From positions 186,001 to 250,000 of the forward strand of contig PLLO01000011.1 of assembly GCA_003142255.1 (NCBI GenBank): a stretch of DNA of 64,000 bases, read 5' to 3'. The number at the start of each line of letters is the position of its first letter. Within the stretch, counting starts at the first letter, position 1. Shown here piece by piece: positions 1 to 9,523 of the stretch. The translations under genes and the position numbers were made by a program. The notes beneath the pieces were generated by a model. The model was not told the DNA's origin, searched no databases, and saw nothing but the letters and a program-made list of their open reading frames with translations. The DNA comes from Bacteroidales bacterium. GTDB taxonomy: Bacteria > Bacteroidota > Bacteroidia > Bacteroidales > VadinHA17.

Positions 1-504
1 AACGGGCTTGAGGTAGGCCAAAAAATCCAGTCAGGAAAAGAGACAACCCCGGAAATCGGAAATACCATGTTCCTTAGTGATATCCCTCTCGGTACTATTG
101 TCCATAATATTGAGCTGAAGCCTGGGAAAGGCGGAGCACTGGCACGCAGCGCCGGAACATATGCACAGCTATCGGCACGCGAAGGCAAGTATGCCACTAT
201 TAAGCTGCCTTCAGGTGAAACAAGACTTGTTCTGACCACCTGCCGCGCAACCATAGGCACTGTTTCAAACGGCGATCATAACCTTGAGAGATCCGGAAAA
301 GCCGGCCGTTCACGCTGGCAGGGTCGCAGGCCCAGAGTCAGAGGCGTTGTTATGAACCCGGTTGATCACCCGATGGGTGGTGGCGAAGGAAGAGCATCAG
401 GCGGACATCCGCGCTCGCGTAAAGGTATCCCGGCTAAAGGTTTTAAAACCAGGGATAAGAAGAAGTACTCCGCAAAACATATTATTGAAAGAAGGAAAAA
501 ATAA
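1..504 (+). CDS. rplB: 50S ribosomal protein L2, 3' part (5' end outside window)
   Basis: Large-subunit protein that binds 23S rRNA near the peptidyl transferase centre. The reading frame is open from base 1, and the codons before the first ATG at 67 still read as L2 ([14 protein letters not shown]...), so this is the C-terminal 167 residues and not a gene starting at 67. The signature [13 protein letters not shown] is present with the universal His after Asp; the second His of many L2 proteins is Met here. The tail is strongly basic. rpsS follows 10 nt after the stop. Identity is certain; the N-terminal part is missing only because the window begins here. Confidence 0.97.
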   Translation, partial: NGLEVGQKIQSGKETTPEIGNTMFLSDIPLGTIVHNIELKPGKGGALARSAGTYAQLSAREGKYATIKLPSGETRLVLTTCRATIGTVSNGDHNLERSGKAGRSRWQGRRPRVRGVVMNPVDHPMGGGEGRASGGHPRSRKGIPAKGFKTRDKKKYSAKHIIERRKK

Positions 505-514
505 CTGATATATT

Positions 515-778
515 ATGAGCAGATCCATTAAAAAAGGCCCATTCATTGATTTTAAGCTCGAGAAGAGAGTTCTCGAAATGAATGAGGGCGGGAAGAAAAC
601 AGTGATCAAGACTTGGTCAAGAAGATCGGTAATATCTCCTGATTTTGTCGGACATACTATAGCAGTTCATAACGGCAATAAATTCATACCTGTTTACATT
701 ACAGAAAACATGGTTGGGCACAAGCTTGGAGAATTTGCTCCTACGCGTACTTTCAGGGGTCACTCCGGCAATAAATAG
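515..778 (+). CDS. rpsS: 30S ribosomal protein S19
   Basis: Small-subunit head protein that works with S13 near the decoding region. The 87 residues match the family length, starting [10 protein letters not shown] and containing the conserved stretch around [16 protein letters not shown] close to the C-terminus. It sits between rplB and rplV as in nearly all bacterial S10 operons. No Shine-Dalgarno sequence precedes the ATG; the leader reads TGATATATT. Nothing unusual in the protein. Confidence 0.98.
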   Translation: MSRSIKKGPFIDFKLEKRVLEMNEGGKKTVIKTWSRRSVISPDFVGHTIAVHNGNKFIPVYITENMVGHKLGEFAPTRTFRGHSGNK

Positions 779-810
779 TCAGTAATGTTTACATTGAAAA
801 AATAACAGAA

Positions 811-1230
811 ATGGGTTCAAGAAAAAGAAATACATCGGAACAGAGAAAAGAGGCAGCCAAGACAAGGTACCAGGCTGTGCTCCGGAACTGTCCCACCTCA
901 CCCCGTAAAATGAGGCTCGTTACTGATCTTATAAGCGGGAAAGAAGTGAATAAGGCGCTTGATATCCTCAAGTTCAGCTCACAGGAGGCATCACGCAGAT
1001 TGGAGAAGCTTCTCCTGTCAGCAATTGCCAATTGGCAGGCAAAGAATGAAGGAGTCAGGGTTGAAGAAAGCAACCTTTATATTAAAACGGTTCATGTTGA
1101 TAGCGGACGCGTTCTCAAGAGACTTCAGACAGCACCTCAGGGAAGAGCATACAGGCTGAAAAAAAGATCCAACCATGTAACCCTTGTGCTTGACAGTATG
1201 AATAAAGAAGTTGAAAACACATCAAAATAA
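811..1230 (+). CDS. rplV: 50S ribosomal protein L22
   Basis: Large-subunit protein lining the peptide exit tunnel. The 139 residues are longer than the roughly 110 of E. coli, with about 20 extra residues at the N-terminus ([20 protein letters not shown]) before the conserved core that begins near [14 protein letters not shown]. The C-terminal [17 protein letters not shown] is the expected end of the beta-hairpin domain. It starts 32 nt after rpsS and ends 5 nt before rpsC. The upstream region lacks a Shine-Dalgarno motif. Confidence 0.97.
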   Translation: MGSRKRNTSEQRKEAAKTRYQAVLRNCPTSPRKMRLVTDLISGKEVNKALDILKFSSQEASRRLEKLLLSAIANWQAKNEGVRVEESNLYIKTVHVDSGRVLKRLQTAPQGRAYRLKKRSNHVTLVLDSMNKEVENTSK

Positions 1231-1235
1231 TTCAG

Positions 1236-1943
1236 ATGGGACAGAAAGTAAATCCGATAGGTAACAGATTAGGTATAATAAAGGGCTGGGATTCAAACTG
1301 GTACGGTGGAAAAGACTTCTCCGGTAAACTGGTGGAGGATACCAGGATCAGGGAATACCTGAATGCCAGGCTCGCAAAGGCAAGTATTTCAAAAATAATT
1401 ATTGAGAGAACACTGAAGCTTATAACCGTGACAGTAAATACCGCTCGCCCTGGAATTATAATCGGGAAAGGTGGACAGGAAGTCGACAAGCTTAAGGAAG
1501 AACTCAAGAAAATTACCAAAAAAGAGGTTCAGATCAATATTTTTGAAGTAAAACGCCCTGAACTTGATGCAAACATCGTCGGAAACAATATTGCAAGACA
1601 GGTCGAAGGTAAAATTTCTTACCGCCGAGCTATAAAAATGGCTATTGCCTCCACAATGCGCATGGGTGCAGAGGGAATTAAAGTTCTTGTTTCAGGACGT
1701 CTTGGTGGAGCAGAAATGGCAAGGACCGAAACATATAAGGAGGGTCGTATTCCTCTTCATACTTTCCGCGCCGATATTGATTATGCATTGGCTGAAGCTC
1801 ATACGAAGGTAGGTCTTATCGGTGTTAAGGTCTGGATTTGCAATGGCGAAGTTTTTGGTAAGAGAGATCTTAGTCCCAATATCGGAGCCAGAAATGCAAA
1901 AACCAAGAGCCTCAAGAGGAAGGGAAAGGAAAGAAACAAATAA
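1236..1943 (+). CDS. rpsC: 30S ribosomal protein S3
   Basis: Small-subunit head protein at the mRNA entry channel. It is 235 residues: an N-terminal part beginning [13 protein letters not shown], a type II KH domain carrying the GKGG loop ([13 protein letters not shown], about residues 75-87), and the C-terminal S3 domain with [22 protein letters not shown]. The tail is basic. It follows rplV by 5 nt, which suggests translational coupling. Complete and ordinary. Confidence 0.98.
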   Translation: MGQKVNPIGNRLGIIKGWDSNWYGGKDFSGKLVEDTRIREYLNARLAKASISKIIIERTLKLITVTVNTARPGIIIGKGGQEVDKLKEELKKITKKEVQINIFEVKRPELDANIVGNNIARQVEGKISYRRAIKMAIASTMRMGAEGIKVLVSGRLGGAEMARTETYKEGRIPLHTFRADIDYALAEAHTKVGLIGVKVWICNGEVFGKRDLSPNIGARNAKTKSLKRKGKERNK

Positions 1944-1974
1944 TTGAGTTTATAATTTTTTAAGATATTAAACA

Positions 1975-2394
1975 ATGTTACAACCAAAAAGGACCAAATT
2001 CAGGAGAGCGCAGAAGGGGAAAATGAAAGGCAATGCCCAGAGAGGTAACCAGCTGGCATTCGGGTCATTTGGTATCAAGGCGCTCGAGCAGTGCTGGATC
2101 ACAGGAAGGCAGATCGAAGCTGCTCGTCAGGCTGTTACCCGTCATATGAAACGTGAGGGACAGCTTTGGATCAGGGTTTTCCCTGATAAACCGATAACCA
2201 AGAAACCTGCAGAGGTTCGTATGGGTAAAGGAAAGGGTGCACCGGAAGGATTTGTTGTTCCTGTTACCCCCGGAAGGATTCTTCTCGAAGCTGAGGGAGT
2301 TCCTTATGAAGTAGCAAAGGAAGCCCTTCGTCTGGGAGCTCAAAAACTGCCCATAACGACAAAATTCATTGTGAGACGCGATTACGTTGAGTAA
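1975..2394 (+). CDS. rplP: 50S ribosomal protein L16
   Basis: Large-subunit protein near the A site, needed late in 50S assembly. The 139 residues contain the N-terminal [16 protein letters not shown], the central [11 protein letters not shown] and the [15 protein letters not shown] segment typical of L16. The gap to rpsC is 31 nt and to rpmC 16 nt. The start codon follows an AT-rich leader with no Shine-Dalgarno sequence. Confidence 0.98.
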   Translation: MLQPKRTKFRRAQKGKMKGNAQRGNQLAFGSFGIKALEQCWITGRQIEAARQAVTRHMKREGQLWIRVFPDKPITKKPAEVRMGKGKGAPEGFVVPVTPGRILLEAEGVPYEVAKEALRLGAQKLPITTKFIVRRDYVE

Positions 2395-2410
2395 TAAAAA
2401 GAATATATAA

Positions 2411-2614
2411 ATGAAAACATCAGAAATAAAGGAATTAAGCACATCTGACCTTCTCGAACGTATCGACACCGAGAAAACAAATCTTGTCAGGATGAAGCTC
2501 AACCATGCAATCACACCCCTTGAAAACACTATGAAGTTGAAAGAGGCTAAATTGACGGTTGCCCGTCTTCTCACGGAATTACGCGCAAGGGAATTGAAAC
2601 AAAAATCTAATTAG
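2411..2614 (+). CDS. rpmC: 50S ribosomal protein L29
   Basis: Small helical protein beside the peptide exit, part of the docking site for SRP and trigger factor. The 67 residues form the usual two-helix hairpin, starting MKTSEIKELSTSDL and ending in a basic helix with ARLLTELRARELKQK. Position between rplP and rpsQ is canonical. Confidence 0.96.
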   Translation: MKTSEIKELSTSDLLERIDTEKTNLVRMKLNHAITPLENTMKLKEAKLTVARLLTELRARELKQKSN

Positions 2615-2626
2615 CCGGAATCATCA

Positions 2627-2881
2627 ATGGAAAGGAATCTTAGAAAAGAACGTATAGGTGTGGTTGTCAGCAATAAAATGGACAAATCCATCGTCGTTGC
2701 CGTTAAAAGGAAATTTAAACATCCGATTTATGGCAAGTATATAAACAAGACAAAGAAGCTTATGGCGCATGACGAAGAGAATACATGCAACATCGGCGAT
2801 ACGGTTCGCATATCGGAGACCAGGCCTCTGAGCAAAAATAAAACCTGGAGATTAGTTGAAATTATCGAAAGAGCTAAGTAA
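2627..2881 (+). CDS. rpsQ: 30S ribosomal protein S17
   Basis: Primary 16S rRNA-binding protein with an OB fold. The 84 residues include [21 protein letters not shown] and the C-terminal [19 protein letters not shown], the most conserved part of the family. It ends 2 nt before the rplN start codon, a spacing that implies coupled translation. Confidence 0.98.
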   Translation: MERNLRKERIGVVVSNKMDKSIVVAVKRKFKHPIYGKYINKTKKLMAHDEENTCNIGDTVRISETRPLSKNKTWRLVEIIERAK

Positions 2882-2883
2882 TC

Positions 2884-3249
2884 ATGATACAGCAGGAAAC
2901 CAGGCTATCAGTAGCCGATAATTCAGGCGCCAAGGAGGTGCTGTGCATAAGGGTTCTCGGCGGAAGCAAGAAGAGATATGCCACAGTGGGCGATAAAATA
3001 GTTGTGAGCGTGAAATCAGCCCTTCCTTCAGGCGAGGCAAAAAAAGGAACAGTGAGCAGGGCTGTCGTTGTAAGAACAACCAAGGAGATCCGTCGTGCTG
3101 ATGGTTCTTATATTAGGTTTGATGACAATGCAGTAGTTCTTCTCACAAACACAGATGAGGTTCGCGGAACACGTATTTTCGGCCCGGTAGCCAGGGAGCT
3201 CCGCGAAAAATACATGAAGATTGTTTCACTGGCACCTGAAGTGTTATAA
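2884..3249 (+). CDS. rplN: 50S ribosomal protein L14
   Basis: Large-subunit interface protein that also contacts the silencing factor RsfS. The 121 residues start [19 protein letters not shown] and end with [15 protein letters not shown], matching the family end to end. First gene of the spc-type section. It starts 2 nt after the rpsQ stop. Confidence 0.98.
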   Translation: MIQQETRLSVADNSGAKEVLCIRVLGGSKKRYATVGDKIVVSVKSALPSGEAKKGTVSRAVVVRTTKEIRRADGSYIRFDDNAVVLLTNTDEVRGTRIFGPVARELREKYMKIVSLAPEVL

Positions 3250-3267
3250 TATTTTAATTACACAACG

Positions 3268-3591
3268 ATGCAAAAGAAATTACATATTAAAAAAGGAGAT
3301 ACGGTTACAGTAATAACCGGTGAATCAAAAGGCCAGAAAGGGAGGGTCCTTGAAGTTGACAGGACTAAGAACAGGGCTCTCGTTGAAGGTATTAACATGG
3401 TATCAAAGCATACCAAACCCAATGCCAAGGCTCCCCAGGGCGGTATAGTAAAGAAAGAAGCACCTATTCATCTTTCAAACCTTATGCTTGTTGATCCTGC
3501 ATCTGGTAAACCTACCCGCACTGGCAGGAAACTTAGTGATAATAATAAATTAGTTCGTTATTCTAAAAAATCAGGAGAGGAGATCAAGTAA
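3268..3591 (+). CDS. rplX: 50S ribosomal protein L24
   Basis: Assembly initiator protein of the large subunit. The 107 residues carry an N-terminal KOW motif ([20 protein letters not shown], about residues 8-27) followed by the conserved [12 protein letters not shown] segment. The stop codon overlaps the rplE start codon by one base (TAATG), so the two are translationally coupled. Confidence 0.98.
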   Translation: MQKKLHIKKGDTVTVITGESKGQKGRVLEVDRTKNRALVEGINMVSKHTKPNAKAPQGGIVKKEAPIHLSNLMLVDPASGKPTRTGRKLSDNNKLVRYSKKSGEEIK

Positions 3592-4142
3592 TGTACGCAC
3601 CTGCGCTTAAAACCAAATATGATCACGAAATAATTCCTGCATTGACAAAGGAATTCGGTTATAAAACCGTTATGCAGGTCCCCAGGCTTGAGAAAATAGT
3701 TATCAATCAAGGTGTAGGACAGGCAATTGCTGATAAGAAACTGCTTGAATTCGGAGTCAAGGAAATGTCAGATATAGCAGGTCAGAAAGCTGTTCTCACA
3801 TATTCTTCTAAGGATATCTCCAATTTCAAGCTGAGACAGCATATGCCTATCGGAATCATGGTCACCCTGAGGAAAGGCAGGATGTACGAATTCCTTGAAA
3901 GACTTATTTCAGTGGCACTTCCCCGTATCCGCGACTTCAAAGGCATTAATGCCAAGCTTGACGGACGCGGGAATTACACGCTGGGGATTACCGAACAGAT
4001 CATCTTCCCGGAGATCGATCTCGACAAGATTGCAAAGATCATGGGTCTCCAGATTACATTTGTTACTACTGCGAAGACCGATGAGGAAGCGCTTTCACTT
4101 TTAAAGAACTTTGGATTACCGTTTAAAACATCTAAAAATTGA
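3591..4142 (+). CDS. rplE: 50S ribosomal protein L5
   Basis: 5S rRNA-binding protein of the central protuberance. It is 183 residues, with [16 protein letters not shown] near the N-terminus and [16 protein letters not shown] in the C-terminal half, both family hallmarks. The start overlaps the rplX stop by one base. A GGAG-rich stretch inside the end of rplX (around 3571-3583) lies upstream of the start and could act as a Shine-Dalgarno element, which is uncommon among the genes here. Confidence 0.98.
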   Translation: MYAPALKTKYDHEIIPALTKEFGYKTVMQVPRLEKIVINQGVGQAIADKKLLEFGVKEMSDIAGQKAVLTYSSKDISNFKLRQHMPIGIMVTLRKGRMYEFLERLISVALPRIRDFKGINAKLDGRGNYTLGITEQIIFPEIDLDKIAKIMGLQITFVTTAKTDEEALSLLKNFGLPFKTSKN

Positions 4143-4146
4143 TAAT

Positions 4147-4416
4147 ATGGCTAAGGAATCAATGATTGCCCGCGAAGTAAAACGCGTAAAACTGGCCCAG
4201 AAATATGCTGAAAAAAGAGCCCAGCTGAAAGCCGCTGGCGATTATGTAGGATTAAGCCGCCTTCCGCGAAATTCAAATCCTAACAGACAGCATAATCGCT
4301 GCAAGCTGACAGGACGCTCCAGAGGGTACATGAGACAGTTTGGCGTAAGCAGGATAACTTTCAGGGAGATGGCTTCATTTGGTCTCATCCCGGGTATTAA
4401 AAAAGCCAGTTGGTAA
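4147..4416 (+). CDS. rpsN: 30S ribosomal protein S14 (zinc-free form)
   Basis: Late-assembling small-subunit head protein. The start is taken at 4147 ([10 protein letters not shown]), the usual S14 N-terminus; an in-frame extension back to 4111 would overlap rplE and has no family support. The 89 residues belong to the long form lacking the CxxC...CxxC zinc site: only one Cys is present ([12 protein letters not shown]). It follows rplE by 4 nt. Confidence 0.97.
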   Translation: MAKESMIAREVKRVKLAQKYAEKRAQLKAAGDYVGLSRLPRNSNPNRQHNRCKLTGRSRGYMRQFGVSRITFREMASFGLIPGIKKASW

Positions 4417-4453
4417 TTAATAATATAATATAAACTACATTAAATAATAAAAG

Positions 4454-4852
4454 ATGACTGATCCAATTGCAGATTTACTGACCAGAATAAGGAACGCCAT
4501 TTTGGCCGGTCATAAGGTTGTGGAGGCACCAGCATCCAATCTTAAGAAAGAGATTGCAAGAATACTTTATGAAAAAGGCTATATACTAAGCTATAAGGTT
4601 GTTACCGGTGACGGTCCCCAGGGAACCTTGAAAATCGCACTCAAGTACAACCAGAAGAGCAAACATCCTGCCATTAAGGAATTACAGCGTGTTAGCCGCC
4701 CGGGGCTCAGGCATTATGCCGCAGCCGATGAACTTCCAAGGGTACTGAACGGACTGGGAATTGCAATCATTTCAACCTCCAGGGGACTTATGACCGATAA
4801 GGAGGCGAAAAAAGAGAAAATTGGCGGTGAAGTATTGTGTTACGTATACTAA
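4454..4852 (+). CDS. rpsH: 30S ribosomal protein S8
   Basis: Central-domain 16S rRNA-binding protein; in E. coli it is also the translational repressor of the spc operon. The 132 residues start [15 protein letters not shown] and end with GGEVLCYVY, both characteristic. Whether autoregulation occurs here cannot be read from the sequence. The gap to rpsN is 37 nt. Confidence 0.98.
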   Translation: MTDPIADLLTRIRNAILAGHKVVEAPASNLKKEIARILYEKGYILSYKVVTGDGPQGTLKIALKYNQKSKHPAIKELQRVSRPGLRHYAAADELPRVLNGLGIAIISTSRGLMTDKEAKKEKIGGEVLCYVY

Positions 4853-4853
4853 T

Positions 4854-4860
4854 AGGAGGA
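4854..4860 (+). promoter_or_regulatory. perfect Shine-Dalgarno sequence before rplF
   Basis: AGGAGGA lies 7 nt before the rplF ATG at 4868. It is the only near-perfect, well-spaced ribosome binding site seen in a non-coding gap of the ribosomal operon; neighbouring genes have AT-rich leaders without one. Confidence 0.7.
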
Positions 4861-4867
4861 AAGCTTA

Positions 4868-5422
4868 ATGTCACGAATAGGAAAATTACCTGTAAACCTG
4901 CCCGCTGGAGTCACTGTAACAATCAGCGACACCAATGTGGTTAGTGTGAAAGGACCTTTAGGGGAATTGCGGCAGGCAGTCGACAAGGACATGAAGGTTG
5001 AGATTGCGGACAACCAGATTACCTTATCAAGACCTACGGAATCGAAGAATCATAAATCACTTCACGGTCTTTACAGGTCTCTTCTTGCCAATATGGTAAC
5101 AGGTGTCTCGCAGGGATACAAGAAGGAGCTTGAGCTTGTCGGAGTTGGTTATCGCGCCGAAGCAAAAGGCCAGCTGCTTGAAATGAGTCTTGGTTATTCC
5201 CACGATATTATTATGCAGCTCCCTGATGAAGTCAAAATTGAAACTAAAACAGAGAGAAGAAGTAACCCGGTAATTACACTTACCAGTATCGACAAACAGC
5301 TTATCGGTCATGTCGCTGCAAAGATCAGATCTCTTCGTCCACCTGAGCCTTACAAAGGCAAAGGAATCAAGTTCGTTGGTGAGCAGCTCAGGAGAAAAGC
5401 CGGGAAATCTGCAAGTGTTTAG
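4868..5422 (+). CDS. rplF: 50S ribosomal protein L6
   Basis: Large-subunit protein at the base of the L7/L12 stalk near the sarcin-ricin loop. The 184 residues form two homologous alpha/beta domains; the C-terminal signature PPEPYKGKGIKF is intact. It is preceded by a strong Shine-Dalgarno sequence, unlike its neighbours. Confidence 0.98.
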   Translation: MSRIGKLPVNLPAGVTVTISDTNVVSVKGPLGELRQAVDKDMKVEIADNQITLSRPTESKNHKSLHGLYRSLLANMVTGVSQGYKKELELVGVGYRAEAKGQLLEMSLGYSHDIIMQLPDEVKIETKTERRSNPVITLTSIDKQLIGHVAAKIRSLRPPEPYKGKGIKFVGEQLRRKAGKSASV

Positions 5423-5454
5423 GTTTGAGTATTAAAAAGGTAAAAGTTTAAAAG

Positions 5455-5814
5455 ATGGCCTTAACTAAGTTGGAAAGAAGAACAAGGATCAAAATGAGGA
5501 TCCGGAAAAAAATAAACGGTACTGCAGATATACCAAGACTTGCAGTTTATCGCAGCAATAAACAGATTTATGTCCAGGTCGTTGACGATCTGAATAAAGT
5601 TACACTTGTGTCAGCTTCATCAAAAGAGAAGGAAGTAGCTGTCAAAACAGGTATCAAAAAGATTGAACAGGCCAAACTTGTTGGGAAGCTGCTTGCTTCA
5701 AAATGCAAGGAAAAAGGTATCGAAAAGGCAGTTTTTGACAGGAGCGGTTATAAATATCATGGCAGGGTTAAATCATTGGCTGATGCAGCACGCGAAGGCG
5801 GATTAAAATTCTAA
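5455..5814 (+). CDS. rplR: 50S ribosomal protein L18
   Basis: 5S rRNA-binding protein. The 119 residues include an N-terminal basic part ([14 protein letters not shown]), the central [18 protein letters not shown] and the C-terminal [23 protein letters not shown], which is the L18 signature. It ends 6 nt before rpsE. Confidence 0.98.
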   Translation: MALTKLERRTRIKMRIRKKINGTADIPRLAVYRSNKQIYVQVVDDLNKVTLVSASSKEKEVAVKTGIKKIEQAKLVGKLLASKCKEKGIEKAVFDRSGYKYHGRVKSLADAAREGGLKF

Positions 5815-5820
5815 TGAATT

Positions 5821-6336
5821 ATGGGAAACGGTATAAGAAAAGTAAAAACCAGCGACCTTGAATTAAAGGATAGGTTAGTTAGTATTCAGAGAGTTACCAA
5901 GGTTACAAAAGGTGGTCGTACCTTCAGCTTCTCCGCAATTGTTGTTGTCGGAAATGAAGACGGAATCGTCGGCCACGGACTGGGTAAAGCCAGTGAAGTG
6001 ACTACCGCTATAGCAAAAGGTATTGAAGATGCTAAAAAGAACCTGATAAAAGTGCCTGTGATAAATGGTACAATTCCTCACGAACAGGTAGCCAAGTTCG
6101 GCGGTGCAAAAGTATTTATCAAGCCTGCTTCGGAAGGTACCGGAGTTAAGGCCGGAGGTGCTATGCGCGCGGTTCTTGAAAGTGTGGGAGTTAAAAACGT
6201 GCTTGCAAAATCCAAGGGTTCTTCAAATCCTCATAACCTCGTAAAGGCAACATTTGCAGCATTGCTCGAAATGCGCGATCCATACTCGATTGCCGAGTGC
6301 AGAGGCATATCAATGGAAAAAGTATTTAACGGTTAG
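5821..6336 (+). CDS. rpsE: 30S ribosomal protein S5
   Basis: Small-subunit protein involved in accuracy and mRNA unwinding. The 171 residues contain the N-terminal double-stranded RNA-binding domain ([21 protein letters not shown]), the [10 protein letters not shown] loop, and the C-terminal domain with [21 protein letters not shown]. It starts 6 nt after rplR and is complete. Confidence 0.98.
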   Translation: MGNGIRKVKTSDLELKDRLVSIQRVTKVTKGGRTFSFSAIVVVGNEDGIVGHGLGKASEVTTAIAKGIEDAKKNLIKVPVINGTIPHEQVAKFGGAKVFIKPASEGTGVKAGGAMRAVLESVGVKNVLAKSKGSSNPHNLVKATFAALLEMRDPYSIAECRGISMEKVFNG

Positions 6337-6350
6337 TAAAGTATATTGCG

Positions 6351-6530
6351 ATGGCAAAAGTTCGTATTACACAGGTAAAAAGCAAGAACGGCAGACCCGA
6401 AAGACAGAAGAGAACTCTTCTGGCACTGGGAATCCGTAAATTAAATCATAGTGTTGAACATGAAGCTACTCCCCAGATATTGGGTATGGTGGAAAAGGTC
6501 AGACACCTGGTTAAAGTTGAAAATATTTAA
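6351..6530 (+). CDS. rpmD: 50S ribosomal protein L30
   Basis: Small large-subunit protein. The gene encodes 59 residues starting MAKVRITQVKSKNGRPERQK and ending VEKVRHLVKVENI. The pattern IRKLNHSVEHEATPQILGMV is the family core, and the length matches the usual 58-60. It lies between rpsE (14 nt gap) and rplO (25 nt gap), the standard place. Confidence 0.97.
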   Translation: MAKVRITQVKSKNGRPERQKRTLLALGIRKLNHSVEHEATPQILGMVEKVRHLVKVENI

Positions 6531-6555
6531 GGTATAATATATAAGATACAGAGTT

Positions 6556-7002
6556 ATGGATTTAAGTAACTTAAAACCTGCTAAAGGATCAGTAAAAAAA
6601 GGCAAGCGTCTTGGTCGCGGACAAGGTTCTGGAAGAGGAGGTACGTCGACAAGAGGACATAAGGGCGCAAAGTCCCGGTCAGGTAATAGTAAAAAAATAG
6701 GATTTGAAGGAGGACAGATGCCTCTTCAGAGACGTGTTCCGAAATACGGGTTTAAAAATATCAATCGCCGTGAATATAAAGGCATAAACCTTAGCGTATT
6801 GCAGGATCTTGCTGAAAAGAACAATCTTGATAAGATTGACATGCAGGTTCTTGTTTCAGCCGGGATGGTTTCAAAAAATGCTCTCGTAAAAATACTCGGG
6901 AAAGGTACTCTTGAAAGAAAACTTGAAGTTCATGCCCACGCATTCAGCAAATCAGCAATAGAAGCAATCGAAGCTAAAAAGGGAACCGCTGTAATACTAT
7001 AA
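6556..7002 (+). CDS. rplO: 50S ribosomal protein L15
   Basis: Large-subunit protein binding many 23S helices late in assembly. The 148 residues have the basic, glycine-rich N-terminal extension (GKRLGRGQGSGRGGTSTRGH) that threads into the rRNA and the globular C-terminal domain with FEGGQMPLQRRVPKYGF. It ends 4 nt before secY. Confidence 0.98.
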   Translation: MDLSNLKPAKGSVKKGKRLGRGQGSGRGGTSTRGHKGAKSRSGNSKKIGFEGGQMPLQRRVPKYGFKNINRREYKGINLSVLQDLAEKNNLDKIDMQVLVSAGMVSKNALVKILGKGTLERKLEVHAHAFSKSAIEAIEAKKGTAVIL

Positions 7003-7006
7003 TTTC

Positions 7007-8335
7007 ATGAGACTGATTCAGACTATAAAAAATATCTTTAAGATAGAAGATCTACGGGCGAGATTACTCTATACTTTTGGAATCATTTTATTGTACAGAC
7101 TGGGTAAATATGTTACCCTTCCCGGTATAGATCCAGCTCAGCTGGCGAATTTACATCGTCAGACGCAATCTGGTCTTATGGGACTTCTTGATATGTTTTC
7201 CGGTGGAGCATTTTCTCAGGCTTCTATATTCGCTCTCGGAATAATGCCCTATATCTCAGCATCAATTGTAGTTCAGTTGCTTGGTATAGTTTTCCCATAT
7301 TTCCAGAAGCTTCAGAAAGAGGGTGAAAGCGGAAGGCGTAAAATGAATCAGTATACACGTTACCTTACAATTGCTGTGCTTGTGCTTCAGGCTCCGACTT
7401 ACCTCCTGAATCTGACACATACTCTGCCAGCTTCCGCATTTATACTGGGAGGATCCTTCTTCCAGGTGTCCTCTGTAATTATTCTTACTGCGGGTACGAT
7501 GTTTGTTATGTGGTTGGGAGAAAAGATAACTGATAAGGGTATCGGTAACGGGATTTCTCTAATAATCATGATTGGAATTGTTGCCAGGATGCCTCAGAAT
7601 TTTATTTTTGAAGTAGGTGTAAGAATGAATGGCGCTGGTGGTGCAATAGGTCTTATTGTAGAGATATTGTTTTTGTTTGTTGTTGTATTGGGAGTAATTC
7701 TTCTCGTTCAGGGTACACGCCGTGTTCCTGTACAGTATGCACGCAGGATTGTCGGTAATAAACAATATGGTGGTGTTCGTCAGTACATACCTCTTAAAGT
7801 AAATGCTGCCGGAGTAATGCCTATTATTTTCGCACAGGCGATCATGATGCTGCCAATGATAATCGCAGGGTACACAAATTCAGGATCTGGCTTTGTTGTG
7901 GCATTCTCAAATATGTACGGATTCTGGTATAATCTTGTTACCGGACTTCTTATAGTTCTCTTTACCTATTTTTATACGGCCATTACCATTAACCCGGTTC
8001 AGATGGCTGAGGATATGAAGAAAAACGGTGGGTTTATTCCCGGGATCAAGCCCGGAAGGAAAACCGTGGAGTTTTTTGACAATATAATGTCAAGGATTAC
8101 TCTGCCAGGTTCAATCTTCCTCGCAATTATAGCGATCCTGCCCTCAATTGCAGTTAAAGCGGGGATTACTGCACAGTTTGCACAGTTTTTCGGTGGAACG
8201 ACCATCCTGATCCTTGTGGGAGTTGTCCTTGACACACTCCAGCAGATCGAGAGTCACCTGTTAATGCGTCATTATGATGGCCTCATGAAATCAGGCCGGG
8301 TTAAGGGCAGAGCAGGTTCCGTTACATCGATTTAA
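7007..8335 (+). CDS. secY: preprotein translocase subunit SecY
   Basis: Channel-forming subunit of the SecYEG translocon in the inner membrane. It is 442 residues with about ten hydrophobic segments. Visible hallmarks are LGIMPYISASIVVQLL in helix 2, the plug-region glycines before it, GIGNGISLIIMIGI, and the cytoplasmic loops with RRVPVQYARRIVG and GIKPGRKTVEFFD. The gene starts 4 nt after rplO and so depends on the ribosomal operon. Complete. Confidence 0.98.
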   Translation: MRLIQTIKNIFKIEDLRARLLYTFGIILLYRLGKYVTLPGIDPAQLANLHRQTQSGLMGLLDMFSGGAFSQASIFALGIMPYISASIVVQLLGIVFPYFQKLQKEGESGRRKMNQYTRYLTIAVLVLQAPTYLLNLTHTLPASAFILGGSFFQVSSVIILTAGTMFVMWLGEKITDKGIGNGISLIIMIGIVARMPQNFIFEVGVRMNGAGGAIGLIVEILFLFVVVLGVILLVQGTRRVPVQYARRIVGNKQYGGVRQYIPLKVNAAGVMPIIFAQAIMMLPMIIAGYTNSGSGFVVAFSNMYGFWYNLVTGLLIVLFTYFYTAITINPVQMAEDMKKNGGFIPGIKPGRKTVEFFDNIMSRITLPGSIFLAIIAILPSIAVKAGITAQFAQFFGGTTILILVGVVLDTLQQIESHLLMRHYDGLMKSGRVKGRAGSVTSI

Positions 8336-8353
8336 ATAAGTTAACGTTCTTTG

Positions 8354-9130
8354 ATGTTGTATTTAAAGACTGATGAAGAGGTCGGGTTGTTAAAAGAGAG
8401 CAATATGCTGGTGTCGAGAACACTTGCAGAGGTTGCTAAATATATAAAACCCGGGGTTACCACGCTTTATCTCGATAGCATTGCCGAAACATTTATCCGC
8501 GACCATAATGCGGAGCCGGCATTCAAGGGATATGGTGGCTTCCCGAATACCCTCTGTACATCTGTAAATGATGAAGTGGTTCACGGTATACCGTCTGACT
8601 ATCGTCTGAAAGAAGGAGACATTATTTCTGTTGATTGCGGTGTGATACTCAACGGATGGGTAGGCGACAGCGCTTTCACTTTTGCAGTCGGAGAGGTAAA
8701 GGAAGAAGTAAAACGGCTGATGGACTTTACCAGGGCATCTCTCGAAGAGGGTGTCAAAGCAGCAGTTGCAGGAAACAGGGTTGGAGACATTTCATCAGCA
8801 GTGCAGGAAAAAGCAGAAAGCGGCGGTTATTCAGTAGTCAGGGAACTGGTTGGTCATGGACTCGGGAAAAAAATGCATGAATCCCCTGAAGTTCCTAATT
8901 ACGGAAAAAGGGGAACGGGGCCCAAAATGGAAAAAGGGTTGGTGATATGCATTGAACCGATGATAAATTTTGGAAAGAAGGAGACCTACCAGATGGATGA
9001 TGGATGGACCATCAAAACCGCTGATGGAAAACCTTCGGCGCATTTTGAATACGCTGTTGCGGTTAATAAAGGAAAAGCAAACGTATTGACGACATTTGAA
9101 TTTATTGAAGAAGTTTTAAATATAATGTAA
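8354..9130 (+). CDS. map: type I methionine aminopeptidase
   Basis: Removes the N-terminal Met from nascent proteins; a di-metal enzyme. Metal ligands are visible in order: Asp in [18 protein letters not shown] (two Asp), His in [11 protein letters not shown], Glu in CIEPMINFG and Glu in HFEYAVAV. The substrate-binding His is in VVHGIPSD. The ATG at 8354 is chosen; a TTG directly before it would add one Met. It lies between secY and infA, as in other Bacteroidota. Confidence 0.97.
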   Translation: MLYLKTDEEVGLLKESNMLVSRTLAEVAKYIKPGVTTLYLDSIAETFIRDHNAEPAFKGYGGFPNTLCTSVNDEVVHGIPSDYRLKEGDIISVDCGVILNGWVGDSAFTFAVGEVKEEVKRLMDFTRASLEEGVKAAVAGNRVGDISSAVQEKAESGGYSVVRELVGHGLGKKMHESPEVPNYGKRGTGPKMEKGLVICIEPMINFGKKETYQMDDGWTIKTADGKPSAHFEYAVAVNKGKANVLTTFEFIEEVLNIM

Positions 9131-9134
9131 TCGT

Positions 9135-9353
9135 ATGGCTAAACAACCATCAATTGAGCAGGACGGTACGATCATTGAAGCCCTCTCCAATGCGATGTTC
9201 AGGGTAGAGCTCGAAAACGGGCACGTTATCACTGCACATATCTCGGGCAAGATGAGAATGCACTATATCAAGATCCTGCCAGGTGACAAGGTAAAGGTTG
9301 AAATGTCGCCCTACGATCTTACAAAAGGAAGAATAACATTCAGGTATAAATAG
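9135..9353 (+). CDS. infA: translation initiation factor IF-1
   Basis: Binds the ribosomal A site during initiation. The 72 residues form a single OB fold, beginning [20 protein letters not shown] and containing [27 protein letters not shown] in two adjoining pieces. It starts 4 nt after map. Family length and motifs are exact. Confidence 0.98.
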   Translation: MAKQPSIEQDGTIIEALSNAMFRVELENGHVITAHISGKMRMHYIKILPGDKVKVEMSPYDLTKGRITFRYK

Positions 9354-9366
9354 AAATATTAAGATA

Positions 9367-9483
9367 ATGAAAGTAAGAGCATCTGTAAAGAAACGCAGCG
9401 CCGACTGTAAAATAGTCAAAAGAAAAGGACGCATTTACGTTATAAACAAGAAAAATCCCAAGTTCAAACAGAGACAGGGATAA
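9367..9483 (+). CDS. rpmJ: 50S ribosomal protein L36 (zinc-free form)
   Basis: Smallest large-subunit protein. The 38 residues start [20 protein letters not shown] and end NPKFKQRQG. The usual zinc ligands C-x2-C...C...H are reduced to one Cys: the first Cys is Ser, the third is Asn and the His is Phe. It therefore belongs to the zinc-independent form. It lies between infA and rpsM. Confidence 0.96.
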   Translation: MKVRASVKKRSADCKIVKRKGRIYVINKKNPKFKQRQG

Positions 9484-9523
9484 TTTTAATTAATTTTGCA
9501 ACTCAATTTAAGAAAAGTTATAT

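Noticed and set aside
4111-4146. Upstream extensions of rpsN (4111), DUF4870-like gene (20758), rplY (51897) and first FAS1 gene (54651)
   Set aside because: Each extension overlaps a neighbour or promoter, uses a non-family N-terminus, and an ATG with the expected N-terminus or signal peptide lies downstream.
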